From Gammaproteobacteria bacterium (GTDB lineage Bacteria > Pseudomonadota > Gammaproteobacteria > GCA-001735895), in contig JAOTUD010000016.1 in assembly GCA_029864065.1 (NCBI GenBank), positions 1 through 14,956 on the forward strand: 14,956 bases of DNA, given 5' to 3'. Position numbers and translations under genes: made by a program. The notes under the pieces were generated by a model. It was not told the origin of the DNA and made no database searches. It worked only from the letters and a program-made list of their open reading frames with translations. The first letter of the stretch is position 1; each line of letters begins with the position of its first letter. Shown piece after piece: positions 13,574 to 14,956 of this stretch.

Positions 13574-14908
13574 TCATTTAACCTTTGCGCCAGTCTTGCC
13601 GTCGGCCAGCGTGATTTCGATATCATCGCCGGTCGCCAACTGTTTAACCGATGTCACCAGCCTGTCCTCCTTGCTGATGGTGGCGAAGCCGCGCGCCAGG
13701 GTTTTCAGCGGGCTCAGCGTGTCCAGCGACCTCGCCTGCAGCGACAGCCGGTGGCGCGACAGTAGTAATTTCTGCCGCATCGCGGCCTGCTGATTTTCGA
13801 TCAGCCGGGTCAGCCGTTCGCGCTTGCGCGCAATGGAAATCCGCGGATTCGCCTGCAACAGGGTGGCATGGCACAACCGCAGTCGATGCCGATCCTCGCC
13901 GATGCGCGCACGCAGCCGCTCCAGCAGCGCGTCATAAGCATGTTGCAGGCGCAGTTTCAATTGCGAGAACTGGCGCGTCGGGTGCTGTTGATCCAGCGCT
14001 CGCAGCAGGTATCTGAGTTTTTCGCGCGAGTGCTTCAGGCGCAGCCCGACCTGGCCGAGCAGGCGCGCGACGCGGTCGTCGATACCCTGCATCAACTCGT
14101 TGATGTCCGGGGTTATCGATTCCGCCGCAACCGACGGGGTCGGCGCGCGCCTGTCGGCGACGAAATCGGCGATCGTGAAGTCGATCTCGTGACCGACGCC
14201 GGTTACGATCGGCAGCGGGCAGGCGGCGATGTCGCGCGCCAGCGCCTCGTCGTTGAAGCACCACAGGTCCTCGAGCGAGCCGCCGCCGCGCACCAGCAGC
14301 ACGACATCGCACTGGCCATAGTCGACAACCCGTTGCAGCGCCTGGCGGATTTGCATCGCCGCGGTCTCACCCTGCACCGGGGTCGGGAATACCACCACCG
14401 GAATATGCGGCGCGCGCCGTTCGATGACGGACAGCACGTCGCGGATCGCGGCACCGCTGGCCGACGTGACCAGTGCGATCTTGCGCGGATGCGCGGGAAT
14501 CGGCTTTTTTAACGCGGCGTCGAACAGCCCTTCCTGGGCGAGCTGCGCTTTCAGTTGCTCGTAACGTCGCATCAGTTCGCCGACGCCGGCGTCCTCGAGG
14601 TGGTCGACCACCAGCTGGAACTCGCCGCGCGCCTCGTACAATGTGGCCTGCGCCCTGACCAGCACCTGCTGACCATTTTGCGGTTGGAAACCGACGCGGC
14701 TGTTGCGCCCGCGAAACATCGCCGCGCGGCATTGCGCCTTGTCGTCCTTGAGCGTGAAATACCAGTGCCCCGAGGCGGGGCAGGCGAAGTTGGAAATCTC
14801 GCCTTCCACCCAGAGCGTGCCGAGGCGCTGGCTCAGCATTTGCTTGACTTCGAAATTAAGCGCCGAAACCGTCCAGATTGCCTCGGCGCCTGGCTGTACA
14901 GGCGGCAT
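13574..14908 (-). CDS. xseA: exodeoxyribonuclease VII large subunit
   Basis: A 444-residue protein, normal family length. With XseB it forms exonuclease VII, which degrades single-stranded DNA in both directions to short oligonucleotides in repair and recombination. The N-terminal OB-fold (about 12-108) shows WTVSALN, LWVEGEISNF (32-41) and SGHWYFTLKD (46-55). The catalytic domain shows KIALVTSASGAAIRDVLSV (143-161), LVRGGGSLEDLWCFNDE (205-221) and TGVGHEIDFTIADFVADRRA (236-255) followed by PTPS. The region from about 265 on is the long coiled-coil segment, rich in R, L and Q, that binds the small subunits, followed by the conserved end motif LARGFATISK. No strong Shine-Dalgarno sequence precedes the ATG, but a -10 element lies 31 bases upstream. 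xseA often stands divergent from guaB in gammaproteobacteria; the window ends before that can be seen. Confidence 0.97.
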   Translation of the reverse strand: MPPVQPGAEAIWTVSALNFEVKQMLSQRLGTLWVEGEISNFACPASGHWYFTLKDDKAQCRAAMFRGRNSRVGFQPQNGQQVLVRAQATLYEARGEFQLVVDHLEDAGVGELMRRYEQLKAQLAQEGLFDAALKKPIPAHPRKIALVTSASGAAIRDVLSVIERRAPHIPVVVFPTPVQGETAAMQIRQALQRVVDYGQCDVVLLVRGGGSLEDLWCFNDEALARDIAACPLPIVTGVGHEIDFTIADFVADRRAPTPSVAAESITPDINELMQGIDDRVARLLGQVGLRLKHSREKLRYLLRALDQQHPTRQFSQLKLRLQHAYDALLERLRARIGEDRHRLRLCHATLLQANPRISIARKRERLTRLIENQQAAMRQKLLLSRHRLSLQARSLDTLSPLKTLARGFATISKEDRLVTSVKQLATGDDIEITLADGKTGAKVK

Positions 14909-14938
14909 GCGCTCGGATCACAGTGAAAAACTGCGGCC

Positions 14939-14944
14939 ATTCTA
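14939..14944 (-). promoter_or_regulatory. -10 element of the xseA promoter
   Basis: The minus strand reads GGTTAGAATGG here; TAGAAT matches TATAAT at 5 of 6 positions and lies 30 bases before the xseA ATG, giving a leader of about 24 bases. The matching -35 box would fall at or beyond the window edge. Confidence 0.5.
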
Positions 14945-14956
14945 ACCCATGCCGCG

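Overview
The window is compact, GC-rich, gene-dense chromosomal DNA from what looks like a free-living, probably marine, gammaproteobacterium. That assignment is an inference from gene content: xseA, a malonyl-CoA decarboxylase, a Na+-type BCCT transporter, a TAXI-type binding domain and a RidA. No rRNA, tRNA, CRISPR array, transposase or phage gene was seen. No gene-free stretch exceeds 300 bases; the largest is about 239 bases. Ten of the twelve genes are on the minus strand with a complete reading frame, one minus-strand gene (malonyl-CoA decarboxylase) is cut by the left edge, and one gene is on the plus strand.

Left part (1-3719, minus strand): the N-terminal 188 codons of malonyl-CoA decarboxylase; a 698-residue exported di-heme c-type cytochrome of unrecognised family; and a small alpha/beta hydrolase of visibly lower GC with an excellent ribosome binding site, a palindromic upstream region and a terminator hairpin.

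Middle part (3959-6797, minus strand): a Rhizobium-etli-type (type III) L-asparaginase with all family active-site residues present; a PhyH-type Fe(II)/2-oxoglutarate dioxygenase; and a ten-helix EamA/DMT exporter only 3 bases upstream of the dioxygenase. A two-part inverted repeat ends one base before the exporter's start codon.

Most interesting part (6861-13386). An apparent operon runs BCCT transporter -> 630-residue lipoprotein -> universal stress protein. The lipoprotein fuses an OpuAC/ProX-like glycine-betaine-type binding domain to a TAXI-like (TRAP-type) binding domain and ends in a C-terminal membrane helix. BCCT carriers normally work without any binding protein, so a membrane-anchored double receptor made with one is unusual. 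Upstream, in the same direction, lie a creatinase-like M24 protein lacking the usual metal ligands and a RidA. Divergent from these, across a 74-base promoter gap, is a two-cysteine Asp/Glu racemase / maleate isomerase / EutA-like enzyme. Together they read as an uptake-plus-catabolism module for a small zwitterionic, nitrogenous, osmolyte-like compound. Creatine-, betaine- or ectoine-like substrates are candidates, but the sequence does not fix one.

Right end (13574-14956): xseA (exonuclease VII large subunit) on the minus strand, convergent with the racemase-like gene across a 187-base spacer with a REP-like hairpin, and with a good -10 element at the window edge.
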